Of a DNA stretch of 40,603 nucleotides, positions 40,451 to 40,603 are shown piece after piece. The translations under genes and the position numbers were made by a program. The notes under the pieces were generated by a model that saw only the letters and a program-made list of their open reading frames with translations, ran no database searches and was not told where the DNA came from. The stretch is taken from positions 1 to 40,603 of the forward strand of contig JALZVW010000089.1 of NCBI GenBank assembly GCA_023301745.1. The letters run 5' to 3'. Position 1 is the stretch's first letter, and each line of letters starts with the position of its first letter. Origin of the DNA: Arenicella sp. (GTDB lineage Bacteria; Pseudomonadota; Gammaproteobacteria; Arenicellales; Arenicellaceae).

Positions 40451-40603
40451 TCATGACGCCCATAACCATGGGAACTGCTGCTTGTGTTTGGTCTCATAGG
40501 CATCGATTTTATCGGCCTGAGCCAAGGTTAAACCAATGTCATCTAAACCGTTAAGTAGGTTGTGCTTACGAAAACCATCGATGTCAAAGCCGACATCAAT
40601 GCC
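40451..40603 (-). CDS. leuD: 3-isopropylmalate dehydratase small subunit, C-terminal part (gene continues beyond window)
   Basis: Minus strand translates to [50 protein letters not shown]; LeuD C-terminal signature [19 protein letters not shown]. Confidence 0.92.
   Translation of the reverse strand, partial: GIDVGFDIDGFRKHNLLNGLDDIGLTLAQADKIDAYETKHKQQFPWLWAS

Overview
The window looks like a chromosomal segment from a gammaproteobacterium, probably marine and free-living; this taxonomic guess rests only on gene content and protein similarity recalled from memory. It is gene-dense and mostly housekeeping or metabolic. In order: pheS (3' part)-pheT-ihfA-merR; a TorF-like porin divergent from glnK-amtB; lysR; comM/yifB; a cold-shock gene; a gene-poor stretch of about 1.8 kb; a stand-alone EF-G of the EF-G2 (FusB) type; a small lipoprotein; a large secreted P-domain plus C25 (gingipain-type) peptidase; an EamA transporter; sucCD; a ClC channel; phosphomannomutase; an HSL-type hydrolase; araC divergent from thiolase-fadB-like genes; a second HSL-type hydrolase; SulP-STAS-cNMP; a nitroreductase; xdhC-mocA; GNAT/EamA/ybaK; a Leptospira-CimA-like citramalate/isopropylmalate synthase; and leuD (3' part). 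I see no CRISPR array, transposon, prophage, rRNA or convincing tRNA. The best unexplained signals are: (i) a promoter with stable-RNA character followed by a ~90-nt hairpin/U-tract unit upstream of EF-G2; (ii) two matching sigma-54 promoters facing outward between the porin gene and glnK-amtB; (iii) a 40-codon ORF overlapping the start of the C25 protease; (iv) stacked hairpins after EF-G2 with repeated UCCU loops (AGGA on the other strand); and (v) several short tandem duplications in intergenic DNA, some altering terminator arms or start-codon regions. I found no clear multi-gene novel defence or mobile system. All coordinates and motif matches were read by eye.
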